The notes under the pieces are model-generated. The model saw only the letters and a program-made list of their open reading frames with translations, did not search any database and was not told where the DNA came from. A stretch of DNA of 64,000 bases from Henricia sp. BOLD:AAB3569. Its lineage: Eukaryota > Echinodermata > Asteroidea > Spinulosida > Echinasteridae. The stretch is from the NCBI GenBank assembly GCA_037783545.1, contig JBBELK010000515.1, positions 1,054,001-1,118,000 of the forward strand. The letters run 5' to 3'. Of this stretch, positions 53,601 to 64,000 are shown one piece after another; within the stretch, counting starts at the first letter, position 1, and the number at the start of each line of letters is the position of its first letter. The position numbers and the translations under genes were made by a program.

Positions 53601-56600
53601 TTTAATTGTACATTCTGGCTGATGACCGCTTCCAACAATAACTTTGAATATTAAAAATTTGAATATTATTTCTGCATGATTGTTTTGATATTTTTAATAC
53701 TTTGTTAGGCCCTTATAACCCTTGCATGGCATTTTGTACGAGTACATAAACTCCTCAAAAAAAGTTTGGAAAGTCAAGTTTGACTGACGATTTCTCTCCT
53801 GTTACTAAATCATTTCCCTTGAATTTGGTATCATTGGAAAGCCCTGTTATTCCTCTTTACAGTGATGTGTCATTTGTTATGATTAATCAATTGGGGGATG
53901 TGCAGTATAGCGGAATACAGCTGGGTGGGTGGAAAGTGAAATGTCACAAAATTCACTGCTATTGTCATGCAGTGCATTCCCCTTTTGCTTGGAGGATGGG
54001 AATGTGTCAATGCACTTTTTGACAATAGCAATGCATTTCACTTTACACCCGCCCCCGTATTCAGCTGTGCTGCACATCCCCCAATTGCTTAATCATAACA
54101 AATGACACATCATCGTAAAGAGGAATAACAGGGCTTACCAATGATATAAAATTCAAGGAAAATTATTTTGCAACAAGAGAGAAATCGTCAGTCAAACTTG
54201 ACTTTCCGTACTTTTTTTGAGGAGTTTATTTGTACGTGTTGAAGCTGTTACAACCCATCCATGTCCTCTTCCAACCCAAACAGGTGATGCAATCAAGATT
54301 TTTTTTTGCGACGACTCTGCTAAAACAAATGTGCATGATGCCAAGTTTTGTCAAATCTGATTTTTGTATAATTTGTTTACATGTAATTTTTTTTAAAAGT
54401 TGGAACACTTATGTATTTTACAAGGCCTTCATAGGGCACCCCCACAAAACCTCCAACAAGACACTCTCACAACCCCACTCCCCTCCAACCCTACCCTTAC
54501 AAGACAGTAGACTCTGCCTACTCCATTAGACCGTCGCTCCCTCATGAGACTCATTTCCCATAAGCTTGAGTCAATTAACAATAAATGCTAAACTGTTTTA
54601 TTGTTATGTGATATTTGACAATGTTGGAGTCGTACACTCGGTAGTTCTAGAAATCAGTGTCTGATCCAGGATCATTAAAAAATACAGTGAAAATTCTGGG
54701 CAATCGCCCTTTGGTCCCGTCTGGTGTTCCAGAGGTCTTGGGTTCAAATCCTAATGAGAACCATAGGATTTTTCTTTGACACTGTGTACGTTTGACACCA
54801 TGTGTACGTTCAGACTCAGTACTATAAGGAGTTTACCTTTGGTTCGAGCACAAATTTGCACACATGTAAGTCTGTTTTTTAAAACTGGAGAGACTTTTTC
54901 ACCAGGATCATCTCTTTGTGCAATGCCATTTATCTTCTCTCAAAATAAAAGAAATATCTTAAGACGGATCTAAGGAGATAATAACTTCAGCAACAAATAG
55001 TGTAACAACATACCTTTCTAAAAACCCTGTGTACAAATGTCCTATTTAACGTAAACATGTAACATAGGACACATACGTTGGGACATTTTTTGGTGTCCTT
55101 GTTACATACGGTATATTGGAAATTTGCACATAGGGCTTTCAGGAAGGTATGTTGTGACACTATTCGGTGCAGTTCTTTAGCTGAGGTTATCTCCTTAGAT
55201 CCATCTTAAGATATTTCTTCTGTTTTGAGAGAAGATGAATGACATTGTACAGAGATATAATCCTGGAAGAAAAGGTCTCTCCAGTATTGAAAACGGACTC
55301 ATATTTCACCTCTGTGTAGCACTTAACAAATAAACAATTGTTTGTGCTCTTAAATCCTGTTCAGTGGTGTACTCGGGGGTGTACTTTGTGTGGAATTGTC
55401 AGCATTTTATACTTTTCTGGACATTATGCATGATTATGCATGATTATGCATGCAAGGATTAACTTACTAACAACATATGGTGAAATCCTTACTACACAGT
55501 TGGCTTTGATGGCGCATAAGTTTGTAAGTGATATTTAAAAGTCCATCTGTTTTGTAATTGTTTATTAAAAATATAGCTTTAATCCAGAATTGTGACCTTT
55601 GTTTTTACAAGCCATAATTAACCGTTAAACAATGCATGCAATCGCAAATTACCACCGATGTCGTAAATATGGAAAATTCTTGTCCTGAATTCCAGGAGGC
55701 TTTGTATCTTAAAGGCCCTATGTATCATTCGCAAGATACAACTTTTTGCAGATTCGTGGAATAAGAGTGTAACATATCAGAAGGAAGAATGTTGGTAAAC
55801 TAGCCTGAAGAAATTTTAGCTACATATATGCATCATAGTGCTTCAGAAAACCTTGAAAATCTATATATGGATTTTGTGTACAAGTGAATGGTAAAAAAGT
55901 CCCGTGCACGGGACTTTTTTAGAAACCCACCTTCGGTTGTCAATTCCCAACATGAAATACCATTTCATGAAAAACAAAATTGGGTCATTGCAAATGATAG
56001 AATGGGCCTTTATGTCGATTCTGTCAATAGGAATTATATGAAAAAAGTACATATATGTATGTGGCCAAGCTGTTTGACAGAAATTATTAAATCTTGTTTT
56101 ATTCTAACGGGTGTGGGTTCCACTCTTGGCCACGACCATGGTGCTTGTGCCCTTGGGCAAGGCACTTAATTCCTCATAACTTGCTCATTCCACCCAGGAG
56201 TAAATGGGTACATACATGTATACTGGTACCTTCAAGGGGTCACTGTGTAGCCTCTGATCTTTAGAGTGCTTGTGTCAGACAGCCATTGCAATAGACCAAT
56301 CCAGTAAGCTCCACCCATTTAGAAATTGCCTGGCAACATGCCACACATGTAAGGCACGTGCAGTAGAGTCACGTGGCTGCGCTGTGCGTCAGCGTCCGCG
56401 CCCTGGTCAGCGCGTATTGAAACACGCACATGCACACGGAAACTGCACGCTCGAAAGCAAAATGTGCACAATTGTACGTGTGCGTGCACATACAACACGC
56501 CTGCATTACGCGTAACGCGCGCGATCGAACACAAACATCTCGACACACATCTAGAACGCAGTGAATGCACAACATAGCAAAACGACAAGCTAATTTTGGT

Positions 56601-59600
56601 GAGTTTTTCCCGTTTACACAAAAACACATTTATGAAGGGATTAAAAGTAGGTTAGGATAGTCTTATACATGTACAAGCAGTTTTAAACCGGCTAGGGTCC
56701 TCTGTGCTGATAAAAATGATGTTTATGGTGTTTTTGCGTCACTCGTGCTGCATTTCGCCGTAGCTCTGTGCATAAAATTTTGAGGACTCAGGTAACCAAA
56801 ATGGAGATCCACTTTTTGGTTACCTCAACCTGAGGCTGTGATTGGTCAATTTCAAAATGGGCGTAGCTTACTGGATCGGTATATTAATTACTTTCTTTGA
56901 GCGGAAATAAACCCAAATGTAGATGCATGGTAGAATTAAAGTGCAATGTGAACAGTCTAATGAAAACCTTTCACAAAATTAAATCTAATGCGAACACAAT
57001 TTGTATTGGTCTTGCTAGAATACTGTGATGTTTGTCATATTGTTTTTTTTCTGTAGGTGTTGATGGCACTCACCCCGATCTAAAGGACAATTATGTAAGT
57101 TGGAACCTTCATATATTACAACAATCTTTCACTAATAGAACACATTTTATGGATTCTGTGATGTTCATTGTAGTTCAGTTATGTATTCATTTCTCAGTTT
57201 GCTTATAAACACTGTAAAGAAAGGTTCTTTTTTGTTGTTCAATTTAAAAAAAAAATCATACCTATGGATCTTTCTATAAATTAGGGGTCCAAAAGTGTGA
57301 CATTTAGTGTCCTCCGTTACACCTGATATGTGTTATTTTTCGTACAAAAATCATTAAAATGGCCTTTAAACCATTTTTTATATAAATTGTACTTTATGTA
57401 CTCATTCTTTGAGATGGACAGTATTTAAAGAATGTGTCTTGAATTTACAAAAACAAGATGTAAAATGTAACGGGGGGACACCAAAATTGGACCCTTAATT
57501 TATAGAAAGACCCCTAAGCTAAAGTGTGCCCTCTCGTCGTGTTCTCTGTGTACTTCAAAAAAGCTATTGGCCCGAAAGCGAGATTATGCAACAATCTCTG
57601 TGCAAAGCATGATGGGATTAAATGGAGTCCTCCACAAACGCCGCTGTTTGTGTTTATGTACTTCAAATTCAATGTAGTTTATATCGTGAGCTTCAACTGG
57701 GATGCAGTTAGCCCCCGGTATTAGAGCAACCCCTGAAGAGTGACTAGAGTCTTTTTGGTAACAATTTTTTACGGTAGTGAAGCACCTACCGCGTCAATTC
57801 ACGGCCCAACGCTATAAACTGCAAATACCAATTCATTAGAGTACTCCAAACAGTCCCATGAACCCCTGCGCAATGTGGTTTTGTGTACATCATTGATGTC
57901 ATCTCTCATTCGCTCTATAACGGCTGCACTTTGAAAATCCAAGAGCTCAACATTTTAGCAGAGAGCCAACATTGAGCATCCTTCTTTCTGATTGGTCCAT
58001 TACAGGATCCAGTTGCATCATGGGACTATAACGGCAACGACTCCGATCCCCACCCAGATGATCGCAAAGAAGAGGGAGGCAGAAACAAGTAAGCTAGCTA
58101 CCCTCTTCATTTCAAGGAATGCAATGTAGTTCTTTGAGCTTCAGTGGGGCCAATTTCATATAAATGTTTAGCAGAAAAATTTGCTTAATCCTAAATTTGT
58201 GTGCTTTATAAAAATGGATTAATAGTAACAATTTGATACAGATAAAAGTACACATACATGTACAAGTCATGCAGTGTAAAACCTGTGCACGGCAACATGA
58301 ATAGTTACGGTTATCATATCCATATTCGTAACCGTATTTGTACGTGTGCGAGACCTCTCTTTTCTCTCCAAGACTTGGAACACGAATTGAGACTTGCTTC
58401 TAAAAGACACGACACAAGGGATTTTCTAACAACCCTGTTCGTTCTATCGTTGTAGTCATGGAACCCGCTGTGCTGGTGAAGTTGCAGCAGCGGCCAACAA
58501 TGGTATCTGTGGAGTTGGTGCAGCACCGCAGGCTAGTATAGGAGGTAAGGAGTGCGCCCTCATGAGGTAGTCATGGGAAAGTCAACATTGATGATGGGGT
58601 GACAAAAAAGTCTGAGCAGCAAAAGCAGTCAACTGTCTGCGTCATCCTGAAATTCGCTTAGATTTTTGTATCTGCTTAACTTACAGTTGCGCATCGTAAT
58701 GACAATTTTCGGTATTCGATATAAATCTTTTAGGTATAAGGTTCCTTGATGGCGACGTGAATGACGCAATGGAAGCAAGCGCCCTGACATACGCCAATCA
58801 ACACATTGATATATACAGCTGCTGCTGGGGGCCGTCTGACAACGGCAAGACCATGCGACATCCTGGTCCGCTCATGACTGCATCGCTGGAGAAGGGAACA
58901 ACAGAGGTCTGTCATTCAGAAGTTATGTATGGTTAGAAAAGTATACCGAAAGGAGGCTGATAGATGTAGCTCATTTTATCTGTCGGCAACGTGTGTGAAC
59001 ACTTGTTGCAGCAAGGCTTGATACAGTTTTACCCACATACTACTGTATTTGATTATTTCATAATTCTAATATTTTGCGCTTGCCTGAAAGTATACACGAT
59101 TAATTCCAGCTTGAGAGGGCCTCCCACTGTACGATTTTTGCCTTGAATTCCCAACGATTTGGTACGATTTGGTACGATTGTGTATAGAGTCTATAGACAC
59201 AGGGATGCCAGTCTTCCGGCTATTGCCGGAAATCTGGCTTTTTCTTATTTTGGAAAAAAGAAATCTGGCAAAGCCTTTTTTTCCAGGCCGGAAAAATAAA
59301 CGGCCGGAAATATAAGGAGAATATATTTGCAACTCTTCAAGTCCCAAAAAACGTGGAAAATTTTCTCACTTACTGATCAACAATGTCCAGATATGCCATA
59401 AATATGTCATGTATACTTATGTACACACAGTACACGTAGCATGTTTCCCCAATGATTTGCACACATGCAGTACATGTACATGTAAGTCTGTATCCCGGCC
59501 GTAATCATTCACGGCTAAAGTACCACGAAACCAGACTATCGATCAGAAGTACATAGAGGGTGCTGTATCTATACGGCAGTGGTAGATACTGACATATCCA

Positions 59601-62600
59601 TTGCATTGCACTCACTGTCAATGTACATGTACATACTGTACAGTGTACTGTGCTGGCGAGTCCATATGCACACATACATGCAGTGATGATAGCAGCCGTG
59701 GCCGTAGATTTTCTTCCGGCCCTGAAGGTAAGGGCCACTGGCATCCCTGTAGTAATCTCACCAAATCGTACCTAATCGTTGGAAATTTATGGCAAAAATC
59801 GCACAGTGGGAGGCCCGCTTTAATTGCAAACGTCTACTTGTGTACACTCGTGTTGAGACTTAAAGACAGTTTACATGACTGAAAAACTTTTAAAAACATG
59901 AAAAACAGCATAACTTTAAGTTAAGAATAATGTTGATAAACTGCCTTGTACAAATTTCAGCCACATAGATGCAGTAATACGTACATGGTTTATGTGTTGA
60001 ATGAATGGTAACAAGTGTCTGCAAAATCTGTCGTAAGAATACTAGTAATTTTTGTGTGTCTTGCCTTTCCCAGGGTCGTGGTGGTAAGGGCTCCATTTAC
60101 GTATGGGCCTCAGGCAACGGCGGCCATAATGGTGATGACTGCGGGGCTGACGGGTACGTCGGCAACATTAATACGATATCGGTGGGCTCTATTAACGACA
60201 AAGGAGAGTCAGTGTACTTCATGGAGAAATGCCCATCCACCATGGCCGTCATATTGTCTGGCGGAATGAATGATCGTAGCAGGCACAGCTACTCACAGAA
60301 ACGGATGAACTTGGTTGTAAGTAGATGCAGATTTGAGCACGTTGATACAGTAACTAAGGCCTGCTTGTGCCGTGTCGAATTAAATTCAACTTGATTTTTG
60401 TAAAGCATGACGTTTGAAACCATTTGGCTCGGCAAATTGAATTCGGCACGGTCGAAAAATTTAGCTCGACAGGGTCTGCTGTGTTAACTCAATATAGTGC
60501 GGTAGTAGCACGGCGCGGTTTTAAACGTCGTGCTTCTGCCGTGTCAAATTTAAATTCAGTTCGAAGTTGGGCCGCAATTGTGTTCACAATTAAGAATGTG
60601 CATGCTCACAGCGCATATGTGAGCAAAGAAATAACCATCAAACAAGCGCATCAAAATAATAAATATGGCGACTTACAATGGACGGAATGGAAAACGCACG
60701 TGCATAACGTCCATGACGTGCACACTACCCATGTTGGATGTATTGCAATTAAGTTCAACGTTTAAAACCACTGCCGTGCTAACGTGAAACGGGCCTAACC
60801 CATGTTTGGGACTGATTTGAGTTGGCAAGAGCTAAAAATTATATAGACTGTTTCCCTTGACGTAAGACATCCGGAAAACATTGGGTGTCAACGGCCATGC
60901 ACGGACACGCATGCCAATCAACACACAGGGACGTACATACGTAAAAAATAAACCATCTGCATGTTTTCTTTGAAAAATGTGCGTGTTGCAATACCGGACC
61001 GAACCGAACATTTCATTCAGTTGGGCAGTGGTTCGAAATTATCACTCGTACGTGTTCAGAAATTGTTGTATTAGCACTTAAATGCACCAGAGTCGGTGAC
61101 CACCAAGAACTGACTGGCAGTGTTCATTACATCAGACGACTAGAAATAACAATTGTTGTGTCACTATCTGAAGAAGTTTTGCCTATAAAGTTAAAGGCCC
61201 TGTAGATGATCTGTTTTTGAGCGATTCTGCGAATAAAACCATTATAAATCAAAAGAAAGACCTCAACAAACTCATCAGAAGAAATTTCAGCTTTGTCAAA
61301 TGTACCACGTTTAAAAAAAACATGAAAATCCATATGCGTTTTCCTGGTCTTGGCGGGGTGTTTCGAATTTTCGTTCTCAGTTGATCGAGTACTATGTTGC
61401 TTGCGTCATGCACTCTGTGGCGCACATCATATACTGCGTGTGCGCGCAATCCATAAAAATGCATCGTGTTGGAACACGCACGCGGAGTACACAGCGCCCA
61501 TGCATTTTGGACCGCGTAGATGCGAACCAAAAATAAGTAAATCGTTTGCAAACGATCTAAATAATTTCATCTTTAGGATTATGTTCTGGTAAAATTATAT
61601 CATTTTGAGCGAAAACCTTTCATTGGGTAATTGCTATTAATTCAGTCCTTACTTTCAGCACTTTTCCCCTGTAAACCCGTTGATTACTTTTTGGGGTCAT
61701 TGCAAATGATACACTGGGCCTTTAAAGAGCATTTTTCTCTCTAAAGTTAAAGAGCCAGAGGCTCCGTTACAGAAAATTGGCTTTTGTGCAGTGCCCTAAA
61801 ATTATGCCCTGTAAAGACCACATAATCACAGTGGTTTTGCTTGTTAATTTTTTCCCTACAGATCACAACAGACCTGCATGATAAGTGTATTGATAGTTTC
61901 ATTGGTACATCCAGCGCTGCACCACTAGCTGCAGGACTACTGGCTTTGGTGCTACAAGCAAAGTAAGAAATATTCAAATCTTATGTGTGACCTGCCACAG
62001 CAAAATGACAAAGATTGGAATTGTCTTGTTTAAAGATAGTATACATGATTGGTAAACTGTTAGAAATAGTTTTATCCCCCTGTGTGATTGAAGATATGCA
62101 TGATTAAAACCAACCTACCAGCTACGTACTTCGTCTAACTTTTGAGAAAACAGTCAAAGGGTTTGCAGTCATTTCGCCCCAAAACCACTTCGCCCTGAAC
62201 CACGGCCTGTGCACGAAGTGGTTTTGGGGCGAAGTGGCATTTGGGTGATGTAGTGTTTGGATGAAGTAATTTGGGGCAAATGGCACTCGGGTGAAGTGGT
62301 TTGGGGCGAAATGGCACTTGGGCGAAATGGTTTTGGGGCGAATTGAATTTTTGTCTCATGAGACGAAAACTAATTGTTTTACTCATTTCCCAAAGACTAT
62401 AGCACTTCAGACAAAACCATTTTAGGGGAAGTTTTCTACGGTCATAATGTTTATATTGTGTAAGTTAGGCGTAAATCTGTGAACATTTCTGATTTTCGAG
62501 ATTACCAATGATGTATACGGTCTTTAATGAAGCAAAAAAAAGGATCTTTCAACAAAAAGATTGCTTAATTTGAAGAAGTAAATTTGTACCTGCTTCATTC

Positions 62601-63349
62601 GATGAAGTGATTTGACGGGCCTGGCGCCAATTTCACAAAGTGCTGAGACGCGTCTTAGGACAGGACACGCTTCTTATCTTGGGATGTTGGTATAGGAATT
62701 AGGACGCATTAACCTCGTCTTTAATAAGGGAGCGTGACCAGATCACATTTTTGACCTATCAATTTTTCCCATGGATATAGAGATTTTGATACCGTATCAT
62801 TTGTCATATTTTACTCGTTACCATTCTGAAATTGCGCTTTCCCAATCCATATATTTCCAAGGATATCATAAAAAAAACACCAATGTTTTGTAAAGTAATT
62901 CATTCAGTTACATAAAACATTACGGTGATTACACCAACATTTTTGCTTCCACGTCCAGATTAGAGATTGCAAATTCCCCGTTTTCTTCCCATGGGTAGTA
63001 TTTTGGGGATTGTTAGGTTAGAACGGAATCCATCTTCTGGAGAAAAAAAAGCACTGAATAGACAGTGCTTGGGATTTGCTATTAAAACATTGTTTTAATT
63101 ATTTTATTTCCTTCGCCCAAATACTAGTCCCAATCTGACTTGGCGCGACGTCCAGCACATTGTGGTCAACAGCGCGCACATCCCAAACACCGTGGAATCG
63201 GGCTGGCACGTAAACGGCGCTGGTTTCCACGTCAACGAAAAGTTTGGTTTTGGTGTGTTCGATGCCGGTAAGATGGTTGAACTGGCCCTAACGTGGAATA
63301 ACGTTGCTGAACAGAAGATATGCGAAGTGCCGACGTTCGTTGTGAACAG
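47686..63349 (+). CDS. Divergent furin/kexin-type proprotein convertase (S8B), 3' end outside window
   Basis: Eleven coding exons: 47672-47871 (ATG at 47686), 48515-48619, 50392-50523, 51496-51604, 57057-57094, 58006-58088, 58456-58544, 58734-58906, 60074-60316, 61862-61962 and 63128-63349. All have AG/GT borders and matching phases. The first 493 residues are a signal peptide ([17 protein letters not shown]), a prodomain ending in basic sites (RRSRR, HEKR) and the catalytic domain. Catalytic residues: D176 ([13 protein letters not shown]), H219 ([11 protein letters not shown]), N320 (WASGNGG) and S403 ([11 protein letters not shown]). [15 protein letters not shown] follows. The enzyme would cleave secretory precursors after basic residues. 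Compared with furin, some acidic subsite residues are replaced (GKTMRHPG where furin has GKTVDGP). The P domain should lie beyond 64000. Closest to furin-like members by eye, so no symbol is given. Confidence 0.92.
49070..49250 (-). mobile_element. SINE fragment in convertase intron 2
   Basis: The inverted sequence has GTCCTTGAGCAATGCACTCA and CCATCCTTCGGAAGG, matching the body of the SINE at 12028-12290. The tRNA-like head is poorly preserved. Confidence 0.6.
51025..51262 (+). mobile_element. MITE with a captured tRNA-like core
   Basis: Outer ends TTAGGCTTTGTTTTGC and GGCAAAACGAACCCTAA are inverted. The core reads TGGTCGAGTGGTCAAGACG (A box), CTGCCTAGTATGCAG (anticodon-like arm), GTGGGTTCAAGTCCCAC (T arm) and CCGAGCA, pairing with TGCTCGG upstream. 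Extra sequence between the acceptor strand and the A box makes a normal tRNA unlikely. Relative of 33739-33910. Confidence 0.75.
51260..51420 (+). repeat. T-rich low-complexity tract
   Basis: Repeated CGTTTTTT and CCTTTTTT words on the + strand over about 160 bp, immediately before convertase exon 4. Open frames here encode only Phe/Leu-rich strings. Confidence 0.75.
51865..52005. mobile_element. TTAA-flanked fold-back MITE, copy 7
   Basis: A 141-bp element with TTAA on both sides (51865-51868 and 52002-52005). The arms share GGCACAGGCTCGTCAGCAAT and GAGCTGC. In intron 4 of the convertase gene, about 260 bp after exon 4. Confidence 0.9.
53751..54229. mobile_element. Complete fold-back element with AAACTCCTCAAAAAAAGT ends
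   Basis: About 480 bp. Both arms carry GTCAAGTTTGACTGACGATT and GTGATGTGTCATTTGTTATG in opposite orientation. A solo left arm is at 41587-41870. In convertase intron 4. Confidence 0.9.
54700..54770 (+). repeat. tRNA-like fragment
   Basis: CGTCTGGTGTTCCAGAGGTC followed by TGGGTTCAAATCCTAAT, an anticodon-arm-like stretch and a B box. There is no acceptable acceptor stem, so probably a SINE remnant. Confidence 0.45.
54862..55305. mobile_element. Fold-back element, about 440 bp
   Basis: Arms share AAATATCTTAAGACGGATCT (inverted as AGATCCATCTTAAGATATTT), GGAGATAA and GTATGTTG. Its interior contains CCTGTGTACAAAT, also present at 41340 and 49380. Confidence 0.75.
55709..56016. mobile_element. AAAGGCCCT-type element containing a 28-bp perfect palindrome
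   Basis: Left end TTAAAGGCCCTATGTATCAT and right end ATGATAGAATGGGCCTTTA are inverted. A relative with similar ends is at 61190-61726. At 55893-55920 it carries a 28-bp uninterrupted palindrome with core GTCCCGTGCACGGGAC. Confidence 0.7.
56111..56290 (+). mobile_element. SINE body copy in convertase intron 4
   Basis: GTGTGGGTTCCACTC, then GTGCCCTTGGGCAAGGCACT and TTAGAGTGCTTGTGTCAGAC, matching the body and end of the SINE at 12028-12290. Confidence 0.65.
57266..57516. mobile_element. MITE with TTTCTATAAATTAGGGGTCC ends
   Basis: About 251 bp. The left end TTTCTATAAATTAGGGGTCC pairs with GGACCCTTAATTTATAGAAA on the right. In convertase intron 5. Confidence 0.8.
59100..59822. mobile_element. 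Fold-back element, about 720 bp
   Basis: Outer arms GAGGGCCTCCCACTGTACGA and CACAGTGGGAGGCCCGC are inverted, as are CAGGGATGCCAGT and ACTGGCATCCCTG further in. The centre (59320-59690) is unique. In convertase intron 8. Confidence 0.75.
60356..60800. mobile_element. MITE-like element with GGCCTGCTTGTGC and GGGCC ends
   Basis: Inverted words near both ends (CGTTTGAAACC against GGTTTTAAACGT) and several GCACGG and GCCGTG words in both orientations. In convertase intron 9. Boundaries approximate. Confidence 0.5.
61190..61726. mobile_element. TTAAAGGCCCTGTAG fold-back element
   Basis: Left end TTAAAGGCCCTGTAGATGAT and right end ATGATACACTGGGCCTTTAA, both at TTAA. Related to 55709-56016. In convertase intron 9. 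Confidence 0.7.
62034..62526 (+). repeat. Dispersed repeat E, copy 2
   Basis: Direct relative of 11360-11872 including the GGGGCGAA minisatellite core. In convertase intron 10. Confidence 0.8.
62727..63040 (+). repeat. Dispersed repeat D, copy in convertase intron 10
   Basis: Begins AGGGAGCGTGACCAGATCAC and ends GTTAGGTTAGAACGGAATCC. One of the more complete copies of the family. Confidence 0.7.
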
Positions 63350-63589
63350 GTAAAAATCATTCAAGCAGAATGCATACCCTCAATAAAATATCTGCGTACA
63401 CCTACCTTCCCCCAATATCCCTAAGTTATTGGTGAGCAGTGTAAAATGCCATATTGTTTTATTATTTCATTTATCTGTTTTATGGGAACTTTAATTCGCA
63501 GCCCGTAGGCTGAATTGCATAATGCAGGAGTGAGATTTGTCTGAATTTTTTTCCGGATTTCCAGAATTTTACCGACATTTCTGGATTTG

Positions 63590-64000
63590 AGAGTTTTCTG
63601 ATTTTTATTGTGAAATCTCCTATTTTTAGCGGATTTCCGCTTTTTTGTTGTGTGCTCCGCGATCCACATTTTATTTTCCGCTTTTTTGCCCTTCCAGCGG
63701 GCCATTTTTTTTAACGAGCGCCCTCAATTGATTCAGTAATTTTGCGAAGCAAATTTGTGCAAGTCTAGTGCTACATAGAGCGCTGTATCATGTGTATGTT
63801 ACCGTGCCGCTCGGCGAGCAGACCGAGACTCTAACGAGTAGCGAAGCATCGTAAACTGGCAACGGTCGTGCGTTGTGTGTGGTGTGTGATGCGTGCATGT
63901 GTGTAGTGCGCGATGCAGCAAGCAGTGGGCAACAAACGATTTTACCCTCCGCTTTCGCTTCACCGTCTTCAACGATTGATGTTGCCTAGATTCTTTTAAA
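63590..64000 (-). repeat. Inverted copy of the 15811-16240 segment, cut by the window end
   Basis: AGCGCCCTCAATTGATTC, TGCACAAATTTGCTTC in reverse and GTTGCCTAGATTCTTTTAAA match the segment inside the TTA-flanked transposon. A second copy of that element may therefore run past position 64000. Confidence 0.7.

Noticed and set aside
47686-63349. Assigning the convertase as PCSK7 or any named vertebrate member
   Set aside because: Some stretches recall PC7 (IYSC-WGP) and others furin (DAGKMV, ANPNLTWRD), and the diagnostic C-terminal domains lie outside the window.
1-64000. CRISPR arrays, operons, ribosome binding sites or other bacterial features
   Set aside because: None are expected or seen: genes are spliced, intergenic space is large, and the only tandem short repeat (45031-45118) has no spacers.

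Overview
The window is eukaryotic and almost certainly from a marine invertebrate animal, most likely a non-vertebrate deuterostome (echinoderm, hemichordate or cephalochordate). This rests on spliced genes with GT/AG introns, animal-type Ig receptors and a furin-type convertase, tRNA-derived SINEs, and very many fold-back (MITE-like) elements. I could not fix the species.

Layout. (1) 1.5-10.7 kb, + strand: two intronless genes for type I membrane proteins with two Ig domains (A1, A2). They sit in a repeat-rich region holding a three-copy dispersed unit, a LINE insertion and a 2.7 kb TTA-flanked DNA transposon (14.7-17.5 kb). (2) 19.6-23.9 kb, - strand: a complete four-exon gene for a DegT/DnrJ/EryC1-type PLP-dependent enzyme of 462 residues. 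Its exon phases all agree. (3) 26.2-27.4 kb, - strand: a third Ig receptor (A3), cut short by an in-frame TGA just after the membrane segment. (4) 29.0-36.0 kb: a P2X7-type C-terminal domain relic on the + strand and, on the - strand, a transposase-like gene relic whose recovered exons keep good splice sites but carry three in-frame stops. (5) 39.2-43.9 kb, - strand: two more Ig receptors (B1, B2) from a recent segmental duplication. (6) 47.7 kb to the window end, + strand: eleven coding exons of a divergent furin/kexin-type proprotein convertase (prodomain and catalytic domain; the P domain lies beyond the window).

The five Ig genes form one multigene family. Each is a single open frame coding for a signal peptide, a V-like domain with extra cysteines, a second Ig domain, a variable Ser/Thr/Pro stalk, a membrane helix and a tail carrying several tyrosine motifs (YYSI, YMEL, YEQP, YMNT, YEIP types). 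Tail loss, loss of canonical cysteines, mosaic stalks and different tyrosine sets make this look like a fast-evolving paired-receptor cluster. It is the best candidate here for an undescribed system.

Transposons dominate the rest. I can date several by comparison with empty or duplicated sites inside the window. A hAT-like element and a smaller one were inserted into the promoter region of A2, a TTAA fold-back element was inserted into a tRNA-like sequence, and two different elements were inserted near one point in two copies of the same repeat.
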